Assembly: GCF_017963645.1 (NCBI RefSeq) | Contig: NZ_JAGMWN010000004.1 | Location: 310,001-374,000, forward strand | Direction of reading: 5' to 3' | Origin: Marivibrio halodurans | Lineage (GTDB): Bacteria > Pseudomonadota > Alphaproteobacteria > UBA8366 > Aestuariispiraceae | DNA: 64,000 nt | Part shown: in pieces, positions 50,757 to 58,614 of the stretch | How positions within the stretch are numbered: the stretch's first letter is position 1 | How the letters are laid out: every line of letters starts with the position of its first letter | Translations under genes and position numbers: made by a program | The notes under the pieces: model-generated | The model's input: only the letters and a program-made list of their open reading frames with translations | Database searches by the model: none | What the model was told of the DNA's origin: nothing

Positions 50757-52322
50757 CTATTCGGCGGCCGCGGCGACGCGGCCCTTATCGAAATCCTCGG
50801 GGAAAAGACGGATCGCGCTCAGCACCGGCATGGGGGTCAGGCCACCCATGGCGCAGAGCGAGCCGTCCGTCATCACGTCGCACAGATCCTCGACCAGCGC
50901 GATGTTCCGCGCGACATCCTCGCCGCGCAGGATCTTCTCGACGGTCTCCTTCCCGCGCACCGCCCCGATCCGGCAGGGGGTGCACTTGCCGCAACTCTCG
51001 ATCTGGCAGAACTCGAAGGCGAAGCGGGCCATGCCGGCCATGTCGACGGTCTCGTCGAACAGCACGACGCCGCCATGGCCCAGCATCGCGTCGGCCTCCG
51101 CCAGCGCCTCGTAGGTCATCGGCACGTCGAGATGGCCGATACCGACATAGGCGCCGAGCGGCCCGCCGAGCTGCGCCGCGCGGAACGGCCGGCCCGTCGC
51201 GGTGCCGCCGCCGAAATCCTCCACCAGGGTGCGCAGGCTGACGCCGAAGGCCTTCTCGACCAAGCCGCCCCGCTTGATATTGCCGGCGAGCTGGAAGGGC
51301 TGCGTGCCGAGCGACTTGCCCTGGCCGTAGTCCTTATAGAAATCCGCGCCCTTCGCCAGGATCACCGGCACGGTGGCGAGCGAGAGGACGTTGTTCACCA
51401 CCGTCGGCCGGCCATGCAGCCCCGCTATCGCCGGGATCGGCGGCTTGGACCGCACGGTGCCGCGCCGCCCCTCGAGGCTTTCCAGCATCGAGCTTTCCTC
51501 GCCGCAGATATAGGCACCGGCGCCGCGCCGGATGAAGATGCGGAACGGCCGGCCGGACCCGGCGGCATCGTCCCCCAGAAGACCGGCATCCTCCCACAGG
51601 CGAACGGCCTCGCGCATGGTGGCGATAGCATGCGGATATTCGGACCGGATATAGACATAGCCTTCCTGCGCGCCGACCGCGAAGCCGGCGATCGCCATGC
51701 CTTCCAGCAGCATGAAGGGATCGCCCTCCATCAGCATGCGGTCGGCGAAGGTTCCGGAATCGCCCTCGTCGGCATTGCAGCAGACATATTTGCGCCCCTC
51801 GGGCTGCTCCCCGACGGTCTTCCACTTGATGCCGGTCGGGAAACCGGCGCCGCCGCGTCCACGCAGACCGGAGGCGGTCACCGCCTCGACGATCTCCGCT
51901 CCCTTCATCGCGGCCGCGCGCCGCAGCCCCTCGAGACCGCCCAGCGCCTCGTACTCGGCAAGATCCAGGGGATCGATCACGCCGACGCGCGCGAAGGTCA
52001 GACGTTCCTGATTGGCGAGATAGTCGAGTTCCTCCGTCGGGCCGAGGGAAAGCGGGTGTCCATTCCCCGCCCCGGGAAACCCGGCGTCGAACAACGCACC
52101 GACATCGGCGGCGGCGACGGGTCCGAAGGCATGACGCACGCCGTCGCGCGCGACCTCGACCAACGGCTCCAGCCAGAACATCCCGCGCGAGCCGTTACGA
52201 ATGATCTTGATATCGATCCCGCGCGCGGCCGCCTCCCGCCCGATCGCGGCGGCGGTGGCGTCGGCGCCGACGGAAAGCGCGGCGGAGTCTCGCGGAACAT
52301 AGATCGTCAGGGGAGCGCTCAT
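50757..52322 (-). CDS. fdsB: NAD-dependent formate dehydrogenase, beta subunit FdsB
   Basis: A 521-residue NuoF-like subunit. An N-terminal thioredoxin-like part (about 1-120) precedes the NADH/FMN domain with GLRGRGGAGFPTGIKW and NADEGDSGTFADR, then the SLBB region and the C-terminal 4Fe-4S motif ESCGKCTPCRIG. Transfers electrons from FdsA to NAD+ through FMN. The ATG at 52322 overlaps the fdsG stop by four bases; the longer frame to 52496 is shadow sequence over fdsG. Confidence 0.96.
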   Translation of the reverse strand: MSAPLTIYVPRDSAALSVGADATAAAIGREAAARGIDIKIIRNGSRGMFWLEPLVEVARDGVRHAFGPVAAADVGALFDAGFPGAGNGHPLSLGPTEELDYLANQERLTFARVGVIDPLDLAEYEALGGLEGLRRAAAMKGAEIVEAVTASGLRGRGGAGFPTGIKWKTVGEQPEGRKYVCCNADEGDSGTFADRMLMEGDPFMLLEGMAIAGFAVGAQEGYVYIRSEYPHAIATMREAVRLWEDAGLLGDDAAGSGRPFRIFIRRGAGAYICGEESSMLESLEGRRGTVRSKPPIPAIAGLHGRPTVVNNVLSLATVPVILAKGADFYKDYGQGKSLGTQPFQLAGNIKRGGLVEKAFGVSLRTLVEDFGGGTATGRPFRAAQLGGPLGAYVGIGHLDVPMTYEALAEADAMLGHGGVVLFDETVDMAGMARFAFEFCQIESCGKCTPCRIGAVRGKETVEKILRGEDVARNIALVEDLCDVMTDGSLCAMGGLTPMPVLSAIRLFPEDFDKGRVAAAAE

Positions 52323-52804
52323 GACCGCGCCTCCCGGATCGCACCGTCGACCCGCTCCACGTCGGCGCGGCCGACCGGCTTGCCGTTCACCAGGGCGGCC
52401 GGCGACAGCGCGCAATTGCCGAGACAATAGATCGGCTCGATCGTCAGGCCCTTGTCGGCGCTGGTCTCGCCCAGAGTCACGCCGTGACGACGGCACAGAT
52501 CCTCGATCAGCGTCAGCGCGCCCATCGACTGACAGGCTTCCGCCCGGCAGACCTTCACCGTCACCGTCCCGGCGGGCGCGGCGCGAAAATCGTGATAGAA
52601 GCTGACGACACCGTGCACTTCCGCGCGCGACAGGTTCAGCGCGTCGGCGATCGCGGCCAGACTGCTTTGCGGCACGTGGCCGACCGCGTCCTGAATGTCG
52701 TGCAGAATTTCAAGCAACGCGGCGGGCGCGTTGTCATGTTGACGGCACATATCGACGACGAGGGCTTCGACCTCGTCGCTCTCGCTCTCTTGGTGAGCGT
52801 TCAT
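52319..52804 (-). CDS. fdsG: NAD-dependent formate dehydrogenase, gamma subunit FdsG
   Basis: A 161-residue NuoE-like subunit carrying one [2Fe-2S] cluster. The ligands are in CRAEACQSMG and CLGNCALSP. VVSFYHDFR and the N-terminal LLEILHDIQDAVGHVP are typical. The ATG at 52804 has GGAG upstream. First gene of the fdsGBAD operon. Confidence 0.95.
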   Translation of the reverse strand: MNAHQESESDEVEALVVDMCRQHDNAPAALLEILHDIQDAVGHVPQSSLAAIADALNLSRAEVHGVVSFYHDFRAAPAGTVTVKVCRAEACQSMGALTLIEDLCRRHGVTLGETSADKGLTIEPIYCLGNCALSPAALVNGKPVGRADVERVDGAIREARS

Positions 52805-52967
52805 TGGGCGTCTCCGGGTCCTCGTCGGCCACCCATGCAATGGCCTGACCCGGTTCATGCAGCATGATCGCGCGTCCGATCAAATCGGTTCTTTCGATGA
52901 CCTCATCGGCATCACGAATGGTGCGGTGCGGCAAGGACGCGCCCGATCCTTCCCGCACCGCGATCAT
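52734..52967 (-). other. Possible 77-codon leader ORF before fdsG
   Basis: An ATG-initiated open frame fills the gap between the CmcJ-like gene and fdsG and runs 71 bases into fdsG in another frame. A weak GGGACGGA site precedes it. Third-position G+C appears lower than in neighbouring genes. The protein is not recognised; it could be a leader, a remnant or chance. Confidence 0.2.
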
Positions 52968-52991
52968 TTCCGTCCCGTTTTCTTCCGCCCG

Positions 52992-53870
52992 TCAGCGGAT
53001 CACGACGAAGGCGCGCACCTCGATGCTTTGACGCGCGGGCGCGGCCGGGTCCTGGTTCGGCAGGGTGAAGGCGCTGTGCGGCGTGAAGCGCGCGCGGCCG
53101 TCCTTCAGGCTGTCCCAGCCCTTGATCAGCAACAGCTCGTCCCGCGTCATGGCCGGGGCGTAGTACCAGCGCTGCGCCGGATCGTGGGTCAGGTGATAGA
53201 TCTCCCCCACCCGGTCGGGGAATATCTGGTCGGTCGCGATCAGGCTTTCCGGCCGGACCGTCGAGGCATCGGCGAGCGCCAGCGGCGCGCGCGCCACCGG
53301 CCCCGCGATCGGGCGCCAGAGATTGACCTGCACCACCCGCGCGCCGGCGGCGATCAGGCGATCGAAATTGGCATAGCCGACCACGTCGCGCACCCGGCGC
53401 GGGCCGCTCGATTCCGTGTAATCGACATGGATGCGCGTCGCCGGGCCACGCCGCCCGTCGGGGTTGGTGGCGCCGGAGCCATCGTCCGACCGCCGGGTGA
53501 TATCGAAGACGAAGACCTCTTCGGCCCCCAATTCCCGGCGCAGCAGACGCTTCGTCTCCTCCGTGTAGGGGCCGGCGACGGCCTCGTCGTCCCAGAGGTC
53601 GGCGACCCGCGTCGGGGCCGTGCGGAAGGCGAAGCCCTGCCGGTCGAGCGAGAAGCGGTCCGCGTTGGGCCGAAGATCGGCGATGCGGACCGAATGATCC
53701 TCCATCGCGAAATCATAGCGCGGCACGCCGCCGGTATAGGCCTGGCTCTGGAAGGACGGCTTCCTTTCCTGCGGCGTGATGAAGGCGAGCGGCGCGATCA
53801 CGTCGCCGTGCGGACGAACGCCGCGCCCGTCGAATTTCACCAGATCGTGGCTGTCGATGGTCTTGGTCAT
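52992..53870 (-). CDS. CmcJ/NvfI-family non-heme iron oxygenase-like protein
   Basis: A 292-residue protein resembling the CmcJ/NvfI (also GA4 desaturase) group related to 2-oxoglutarate dioxygenases. Recognisable are the HxD pair in RIHVDYTESSGPRR, VNLWRPI followed by AP-LAL, the WYYAPAMTRDELLLIKGWD region and a distal His in FTPHSAF, giving a plausible HxD...H iron triad. The ATG at 53870 has AGGAG upstream. Characterised relatives work in cephamycin and fungal secondary metabolism, so the role here is unknown. A LysR gene lies upstream in the same direction, with TTCAA/TTGAA repeats between. Confidence 0.8.
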   Translation of the reverse strand: MTKTIDSHDLVKFDGRGVRPHGDVIAPLAFITPQERKPSFQSQAYTGGVPRYDFAMEDHSVRIADLRPNADRFSLDRQGFAFRTAPTRVADLWDDEAVAGPYTEETKRLLRRELGAEEVFVFDITRRSDDGSGATNPDGRRGPATRIHVDYTESSGPRRVRDVVGYANFDRLIAAGARVVQVNLWRPIAGPVARAPLALADASTVRPESLIATDQIFPDRVGEIYHLTHDPAQRWYYAPAMTRDELLLIKGWDSLKDGRARFTPHSAFTLPNQDPAAPARQSIEVRAFVVIR

Positions 53871-53961
53871 GGCCTATCTCCTGGTTCATCGGCCGACGCG
53901 GATGCGCCCTTGCCATGGCCAGGAGAATGGGGAGGCTCCGCCCCCATAACCAACGAGAAGG

Positions 53962-53990
53962 CTTCAAATCGACTTGAAGAAAATTCAAGT
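53962..53990. promoter_or_regulatory. Overlapping inverted repeats (TTCAA/TTGAA) before the CmcJ-like gene
   Basis: CTTCAA (53962-53967) pairs with TTGAAG (53974-53979), and ACTTGAA (53972-53978) pairs with TTCAAGT (53984-53990). The second hairpin ends in the LysR stop codon. They could be an operator for the CmcJ-like gene or a weak terminator of the LysR gene. Confidence 0.4.
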
Positions 53991-54928
53991 CAAAAGCCGA
54001 CGCCCGGCCCCGCGTGCTCCTCCGCGTAGCGCCCCGCCTCCGCTTCCAGCCAGCGCATCAGCCGGCGCGCCGGCGCGCGCGGCGTGCCGGCCTCCGGCGT
54101 GCAGAGATAATAGGCCGCCCCCGTCGGCCCGACCCCGCCGAAGGGCGCCACCAGCGCACCGCTGTCGAGGCGTGGGCGGATATAGGGCGCCCGCCCCATG
54201 GCGAGGCCGTGCCCGGCCTCCGCCACCTGGATCGCCTGCTCCACGGTATCGAGGGCCAGCGCCTCCTCCATCCGGGGCGGGGGCAGTCCCCGCGCCTTGG
54301 CCCATTCCTCCCATTCCCCGGGAATGCTCCGGGTCGTGATCAGGCGGGCGGTGGCGAAGGCTTCCGCGACGGCCGACTCCCCGGACAGATAGCCGGGGGC
54401 CGCCACCGGCGTCGCCAGATCGTCGAACAGGAAGCGCGCGGCGACGCGCGGCCAGTTCCCCCGGCCATAGCGGATGGCGAGGTCGATCTGCTCGCGCGCG
54501 AGATCCATGACCCGCGTCGTGGTGACGAGTTGCACGTCGATCCCGGGATGCGCCGCCTCGAATCCGGCGAGGCGTGGAATCAGCCAGACGACGGCGAGCG
54601 AGGCCGGCAGGGTCAGCCGCACCTCCGACCGGTCGGTCTGGGGCATCAGGGCCTCCGTCGCCTCGTGCAGTTGAAGGAGCGCGGGCTCGACCCGCTCCAG
54701 ATACCGCCGCCCGGTGGGCGTCAGCTCCAACCGCCCCGACGCGCGATCGAACAGATTGATGCCCAGCGTGCGTTCCAGTTGCCGGATACGGTGACTGACC
54801 GCCGATTCCGTGACGCCCAGCCGTCGCGCCGCATCCGCCAGACGCGCATGGGTCGCCACCGCATGAAAGGCGAGCAACGCCTTCAAGGGCGGCAGATTGA
54901 GCATCGGACCCGGAACCGGGGAAACCAT
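53990..54928 (-). CDS. LysR-family transcriptional regulator (GcvA-like), divergent from fadJ-like gene
   Basis: A 312-residue LysR protein. HTH region LADAARRLGVTESAVSHRIR at about 30-50; effector domain with LPASLAVVWLIPRLAGFEAAHP (split by the domain start) and DLAIRYGRGNWP typical of GcvA-like proteins. The start may be the ATG at 54928 or 54904; the open frame further upstream runs antisense through the fadJ-like gene and is not coding. An AGTGCA-N10-TGCACT repeat lies 19 bases upstream. It may regulate the fadJ-like gene, itself and the CmcJ-like gene. Confidence 0.9.
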   Translation of the reverse strand: MVSPVPGPMLNLPPLKALLAFHAVATHARLADAARRLGVTESAVSHRIRQLERTLGINLFDRASGRLELTPTGRRYLERVEPALLQLHEATEALMPQTDRSEVRLTLPASLAVVWLIPRLAGFEAAHPGIDVQLVTTTRVMDLAREQIDLAIRYGRGNWPRVAARFLFDDLATPVAAPGYLSGESAVAEAFATARLITTRSIPGEWEEWAKARGLPPPRMEEALALDTVEQAIQVAEAGHGLAMGRAPYIRPRLDSGALVAPFGGVGPTGAAYYLCTPEAGTPRAPARRLMRWLEAEAGRYAEEHAGPGVGF

Positions 54929-54946
54929 GAAGCAAGACCTGACGAC

Positions 54947-54968
54947 AGTGCAAGGGACGGCATGCACT
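54947..54968. promoter_or_regulatory. Candidate LysR operator AGTGCA-N10-TGCACT
   Basis: Perfect six-base inverted repeat with a ten-base spacer in the 183-base divergent region between the LysR gene and the fadJ-like gene, close to the LysR start. Confidence 0.5.
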
Positions 54969-55111
54969 ATGCCCCGCTTTTCCCCGACGCGGTAGGGCGG
55001 CGGCCCATCGAACGCACGGGGCTTACCAGCGCGGCCTCGTGGGGGTATGTCTATGCCCGTTCCGCCTTCGCTGGCGGGCCGTTTCTGTCCCAGGATCAAC
55101 CGAAAGTTCCC

Positions 55112-57217
55112 ATGACCGATAACAGCACCCAGAACACCCCGTCCCCGATCTCCATCGAAATGGTGGACGACATCGCGCTCGTCGCCATCGACAATCCGCC
55201 GGTCAACGCCTCGTCCCAAGCCGTGCGGGAGGGGTTGAAGGCCGCCTTCGAACGCCTCGCCGCCGATCCGGCGGTGAAGGCGATCGCCCTCTACGCCAAG
55301 GGCCGTACCTTCATCGCCGGCGCGGACATCAAGGAATTCGGCAAGCCGCCGCGCGATCCCTCCCTGCCCGAGGTCTGCGCCACGATCGAAGGGACGGAGA
55401 AGCCGGTGATCGCCGTGCTGCACGGCACCGCGCTCGGCGGCGGGCTGGAAATCGCGCTGGCGGCGCATGCCCGCATCGCCTTGCCGGGCACGAAAATCGG
55501 CCTGCCGGAAGTCAATCTGGGAATCCTGCCCGGCGCCGGCGGCACCCAGCGCGCACCGCGCCTTGCCGGCATCCGTGCCGCGCTCGACATGATCACCAGC
55601 GGCCGGCATGTCCCGGCGGGGGAGGCGAAGGATCTCGGCCTCCTGGACCGGATAGAAGAGGGAGAGCCGCGCGACATCGCGCTCGCGATGGCGAAGAAAG
55701 CGTTGGCCGGCAGCCTGCCGACACGCCGGACATCCGAGCTTTCCGTCACGCCGGACGACGCGGCCGTCGAGGAGATGGCGGAGACGCTGAAGCGTACGCA
55801 ACCGCGTCTTTTCTCCCCACATAAATGCGTCGAGGCGGTCGCCGCCAGCACCCGCCCCTTCGCCGAGGGGGTGAAGCGCGAACGCGCGTTGTTCCTTGAA
55901 TGCATGGAAAGCCCGCAACGCGCCGGGCTGATCCACGCCTTCTTCGCCGAACGCGCCGTCGCCCGCATCCCGGAGAAGGGGGCGGAGCCGCGCGCCATCG
56001 CGTCGACCGGGGTGATCGGCGCCGGGACCATGGGCGCGGGCATCGCGACGGCCCTGCTGCTGGCCGGGCTGCCGGTCACGCTGGTGGAGCGCGACCAAGA
56101 GGCGCTGGACCGGGGCCGCGCGACGATCGAGGGCAATCTCGCCGCCGCGGTCGAGCGCGGCAAGCTGAGCGAGGAGAAGCGCGCCGCGATCCTCGCCGGC
56201 GCGCTGACGCCGACCACGGACATGGAGGCGCTCTCGACCGCCGATCTGGTGATCGAGGCCGCGTTCGAGGATATGGCGGTGAAGCGGGAGATCTTCACCA
56301 CCCTCGACCGCGTCGCGAAGCCGGGCGCGATGCTGGCGACCAATACCTCCTATCTCGACATCGACGAGATCGCGGCGGTGACCGGCCGGCCGGCGGATGT
56401 GATCGGGCTCCACTTCTTCTCGCCCGCCCATATCATGCGCCTTCTGGAGGTCGTGGTGGCGCAGCGGACGGCGGCGGAGGTCGTCGCCACCGGCTTCGCG
56501 CTGGCCAAGAAGCTGCGCAAGGTCGCGGTACGCGCCGGGGTCTGCGACGGTTTCATCGGCAACCGCATCCTGGCGCATTACCGCAAGGCGGCGGACTATC
56601 TGGTGATGGACGGCGCCATGCCGGAGGAGGTCGACCGCGCCTTGACCGGCTTCGGCATGGCGATGGGGCCCTTCGCGGTCTCGGACATGGCGGGGCTCGA
56701 TATCGGATGGGCCGCCCGCAAGCGCCAGGCCCCGACCCGCCCGGCGGATGAGCGTTACGTCCCCATCGCCGACCGCATCTGCGAGCAGGGCTGGTTCGGG
56801 CGCAAGACCGGGCGCGGCTATTACCTCCACCCCGAGGGCGGGAAGCCGACTCCCAATACCGATGTCGCGGAAATCATCCGGGATGAGCGCGGGAAAGCAG
56901 GCATAAGCCCGCGCACCTTCACCGAGGAGGAGATCGTCGCCCGCTTCACCACCGCCATGATCGCGGAGGCCACGCGTGTGCTGGAGGACGGAATCGCCCT
57001 ACGCCCGATCGATATCGACGCGGTGCTGCTGTTCGGCTACGGCTTCCCACGCTTCCGGGGCGGGCCGATGCATCACGCCGATACCGTCGGCGCGGCGGAG
57101 TTGGTCCGGCGGATCGAGAGCTATGCCGGGGAGGACGCGCACTTCTGGCGGGTGCCCGACCTGCTGCGCCGAATGGCGGAGGAAGGCCACCGTTTCGCCG
57201 ACATGAACGAGGGGTGA
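55112..57217 (+). CDS. Bifunctional enoyl-CoA hydratase / 3-hydroxyacyl-CoA dehydrogenase (FadJ/peroxisomal-type)
   Basis: A 701-residue beta-oxidation protein. The N-terminal crotonase domain (about 15-200) has FIAGADIKEF, GTALGGGLEIALAAHARIA, and GLPEVNLGILPGAGGTQR with both catalytic Glu residues. The NAD-binding domain begins near 300 (GVIGAGTMGAGIA), followed by the catalytic His in GLHFFSPAHIM and two C-terminal 3HCDH domains (VCDGFIGNRIL; FGYGFPRFRGGPM). The ATG at 55112 begins the family-like sequence; upstream open frame is antisense to the LysR gene. General acyl-CoA degradation. Confidence 0.93.
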   Translation: MTDNSTQNTPSPISIEMVDDIALVAIDNPPVNASSQAVREGLKAAFERLAADPAVKAIALYAKGRTFIAGADIKEFGKPPRDPSLPEVCATIEGTEKPVIAVLHGTALGGGLEIALAAHARIALPGTKIGLPEVNLGILPGAGGTQRAPRLAGIRAALDMITSGRHVPAGEAKDLGLLDRIEEGEPRDIALAMAKKALAGSLPTRRTSELSVTPDDAAVEEMAETLKRTQPRLFSPHKCVEAVAASTRPFAEGVKRERALFLECMESPQRAGLIHAFFAERAVARIPEKGAEPRAIASTGVIGAGTMGAGIATALLLAGLPVTLVERDQEALDRGRATIEGNLAAAVERGKLSEEKRAAILAGALTPTTDMEALSTADLVIEAAFEDMAVKREIFTTLDRVAKPGAMLATNTSYLDIDEIAAVTGRPADVIGLHFFSPAHIMRLLEVVVAQRTAAEVVATGFALAKKLRKVAVRAGVCDGFIGNRILAHYRKAADYLVMDGAMPEEVDRALTGFGMAMGPFAVSDMAGLDIGWAARKRQAPTRPADERYVPIADRICEQGWFGRKTGRGYYLHPEGGKPTPNTDVAEIIRDERGKAGISPRTFTEEEIVARFTTAMIAEATRVLEDGIALRPIDIDAVLLFGYGFPRFRGGPMHHADTVGAAELVRRIESYAGEDAHFWRVPDLLRRMAEEGHRFADMNEG

Positions 57218-57224
57218 GGGCGCG

Positions 57225-57638
57225 CTACGCGCCCTTGCGATAGCGGAAGGTGCCGGTCGCGGTGGCCACCACCGTGCCGGCACCATCCGTCACCGTGCCT
57301 TCCGAGAAGAAGGTGGAACGCCCCCCGCCGGTCCGGCGTCCCTCGGCAATCAAAAGATCGTCGGTCGGACGCCCCAGGAAATTGGTTGTCAGCGACAGGG
57401 TCATGGCCAATTGCCGCCGATCAGGATCGCCCGTATAGCACCCGGCATAGCCCATGACCGTATCGAGCAACAGGGCATAGACCCCGCCATGGGGAATCCC
57501 GTATCGGTTCATCAGATGCGGGGCGAGCGGCAATTCGAACCGCGCGAAATCCTTCTCCCAGCCGGTCATGTGGAAGCCAACATGACGTTGGAAGGCATAG
57601 GGGTCCTCGACCAGATCGGGATCGACGGGGCCCGTCAT
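57225..57638 (-). CDS. PaaI-family hot-dog thioesterase
   Basis: A 137-residue hot-dog protein. NRYGIPHGGVYALLLDTVMGYA contains the HGG motif with the catalytic Asp downstream, as in PaaI/YbgC-like acyl-CoA thioesterases, and TNFLGRPTDDLLIAEGR is the later strand block. Converges with the fadJ-like gene (7-base gap). Probably releases CoA from dead-end acyl-CoAs. Confidence 0.87.
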   Translation of the reverse strand: MTGPVDPDLVEDPYAFQRHVGFHMTGWEKDFARFELPLAPHLMNRYGIPHGGVYALLLDTVMGYAGCYTGDPDRRQLAMTLSLTTNFLGRPTDDLLIAEGRRTGGGRSTFFSEGTVTDGAGTVVATATGTFRYRKGA

Positions 57639-57757
57639 GACGAACGGCCTTCCGGCCGGAATTTCCGCATATCCTTCCCTCCCGGATGCGATTTGAAGCC
57701 GCTCTCGGGTACAGCGCGACGCCCCGCTTGTCCAGCAAGCGCGCTCCCCCGCGGTCG

Positions 57758-58426
57758 TCAGCTATAGGTGACGAGCCGGTCGTCCCCCACCGCCGTCACA
57801 TGCGGCAATTCGTTGAAACCAAGGAGATAAAGACCGCTTCGTCCGACGACGAGACGGGTCACGGCGCAGTTCCGGGTTTGCAGTTGCAGGCGTATCATCT
57901 GAGCGGCCGGTGCCTCCAGAACCTCCGTCACGATACGCGCGATCGGCCCGCCCGAACTGACGGCGAGAACCCGCCCCGCCCCGCACCCCGCGAGGCGTTC
58001 CAAGGCCGCGCGCACGCGCGCCTCGAAGTCCGACCAACGCTCCGGCGGGTCGGCGATGGCGTCGCGCTGCCATGCCTGGACGCTATCGCGCAGCGCGCGG
58101 AAATGCGCGCGCCGGTCACGGTTCAGCCCCTCCGGCGCCCCGGTCTTCGCGAAATGCGCGGCCATCAGCCCATCCGTATCGAATTCATCCAGCCCGGGAA
58201 GGTTCTCCGCGCGCGCCGGATCGAGGCCGAGCGCGGGCGCCAGCCCCTCCAACGTCTCCCGATGCCGCCGTTGCGTCCCGATGAACAGCGCGTCCGGCAC
58301 CAGACCGTGGCGGGCGAGCGCCGCGCCGAGGGCACCCGCCTGCTCATGCCCCAGCGGCGACAGACGGTCGTAATCCGCCGTCCCGAAGGATGCCTGACCG
58401 TGGCGTATCAACAGAATCTCACTCAC
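57758..58426 (-). CDS. Histidine phosphatase superfamily protein, second His missing
   Basis: A 222-residue phosphoglycerate mutase-like protein. The phospho-His motif RHGQ (8-11) is present. The second active-site His of the family (SHGG) is Ser here (VSSGGPI at about residue 155). The GTG at 58426 is preceded by GAGGAGGG, and no in-frame ATG is nearby. Phosphatase activity may be reduced or altered. Located 119 bases upstream of the thioesterase gene in the same direction. Confidence 0.85.
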   Translation of the reverse strand: MSEILLIRHGQASFGTADYDRLSPLGHEQAGALGAALARHGLVPDALFIGTQRRHRETLEGLAPALGLDPARAENLPGLDEFDTDGLMAAHFAKTGAPEGLNRDRRAHFRALRDSVQAWQRDAIADPPERWSDFEARVRAALERLAGCGAGRVLAVSSGGPIARIVTEVLEAPAAQMIRLQLQTRNCAVTRLVVGRSGLYLLGFNELPHVTAVGDDRLVTYS

Positions 58427-58614
58427 CCATTCCCTCCTCGCCGGCCGAACGCGATCATTGCCCGATCATCGTGTAGCCCACCTGGCGGATCAACGGGGCG
58501 GAAGCGGTCTCACCGTGCTTTGGGCTTGGAAATCACCCTCGTTAGTGCCAATCAAAGACCGTCGCGATCCGGCCATCACCGGACGATACCCGCCGTGAAC
58601 GAGGAGAGTAGAGC

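Noticed and set aside
47916-52430. A 1,504-codon open frame on the plus strand opposite fdsA/fdsB
   Set aside because: It is the antisense of clearly recognisable formate dehydrogenase genes; its composition (His/Arg/Gly-rich) is typical of shadow frames in high-GC DNA.
52931-52944. GG-N10-GC arrangement upstream of fdsG as a second sigma-54 promoter
   Set aside because: Only the minimal GG/GC pairs match and the rest of the -24 element is wrong; such matches are expected by chance in G+C-rich DNA.
54929-56830. Upstream extension of the LysR gene to a 946-residue protein
   Set aside because: The extension is antisense to the fadJ-like gene; the LysR homology begins at the ATG near 54928/54904.
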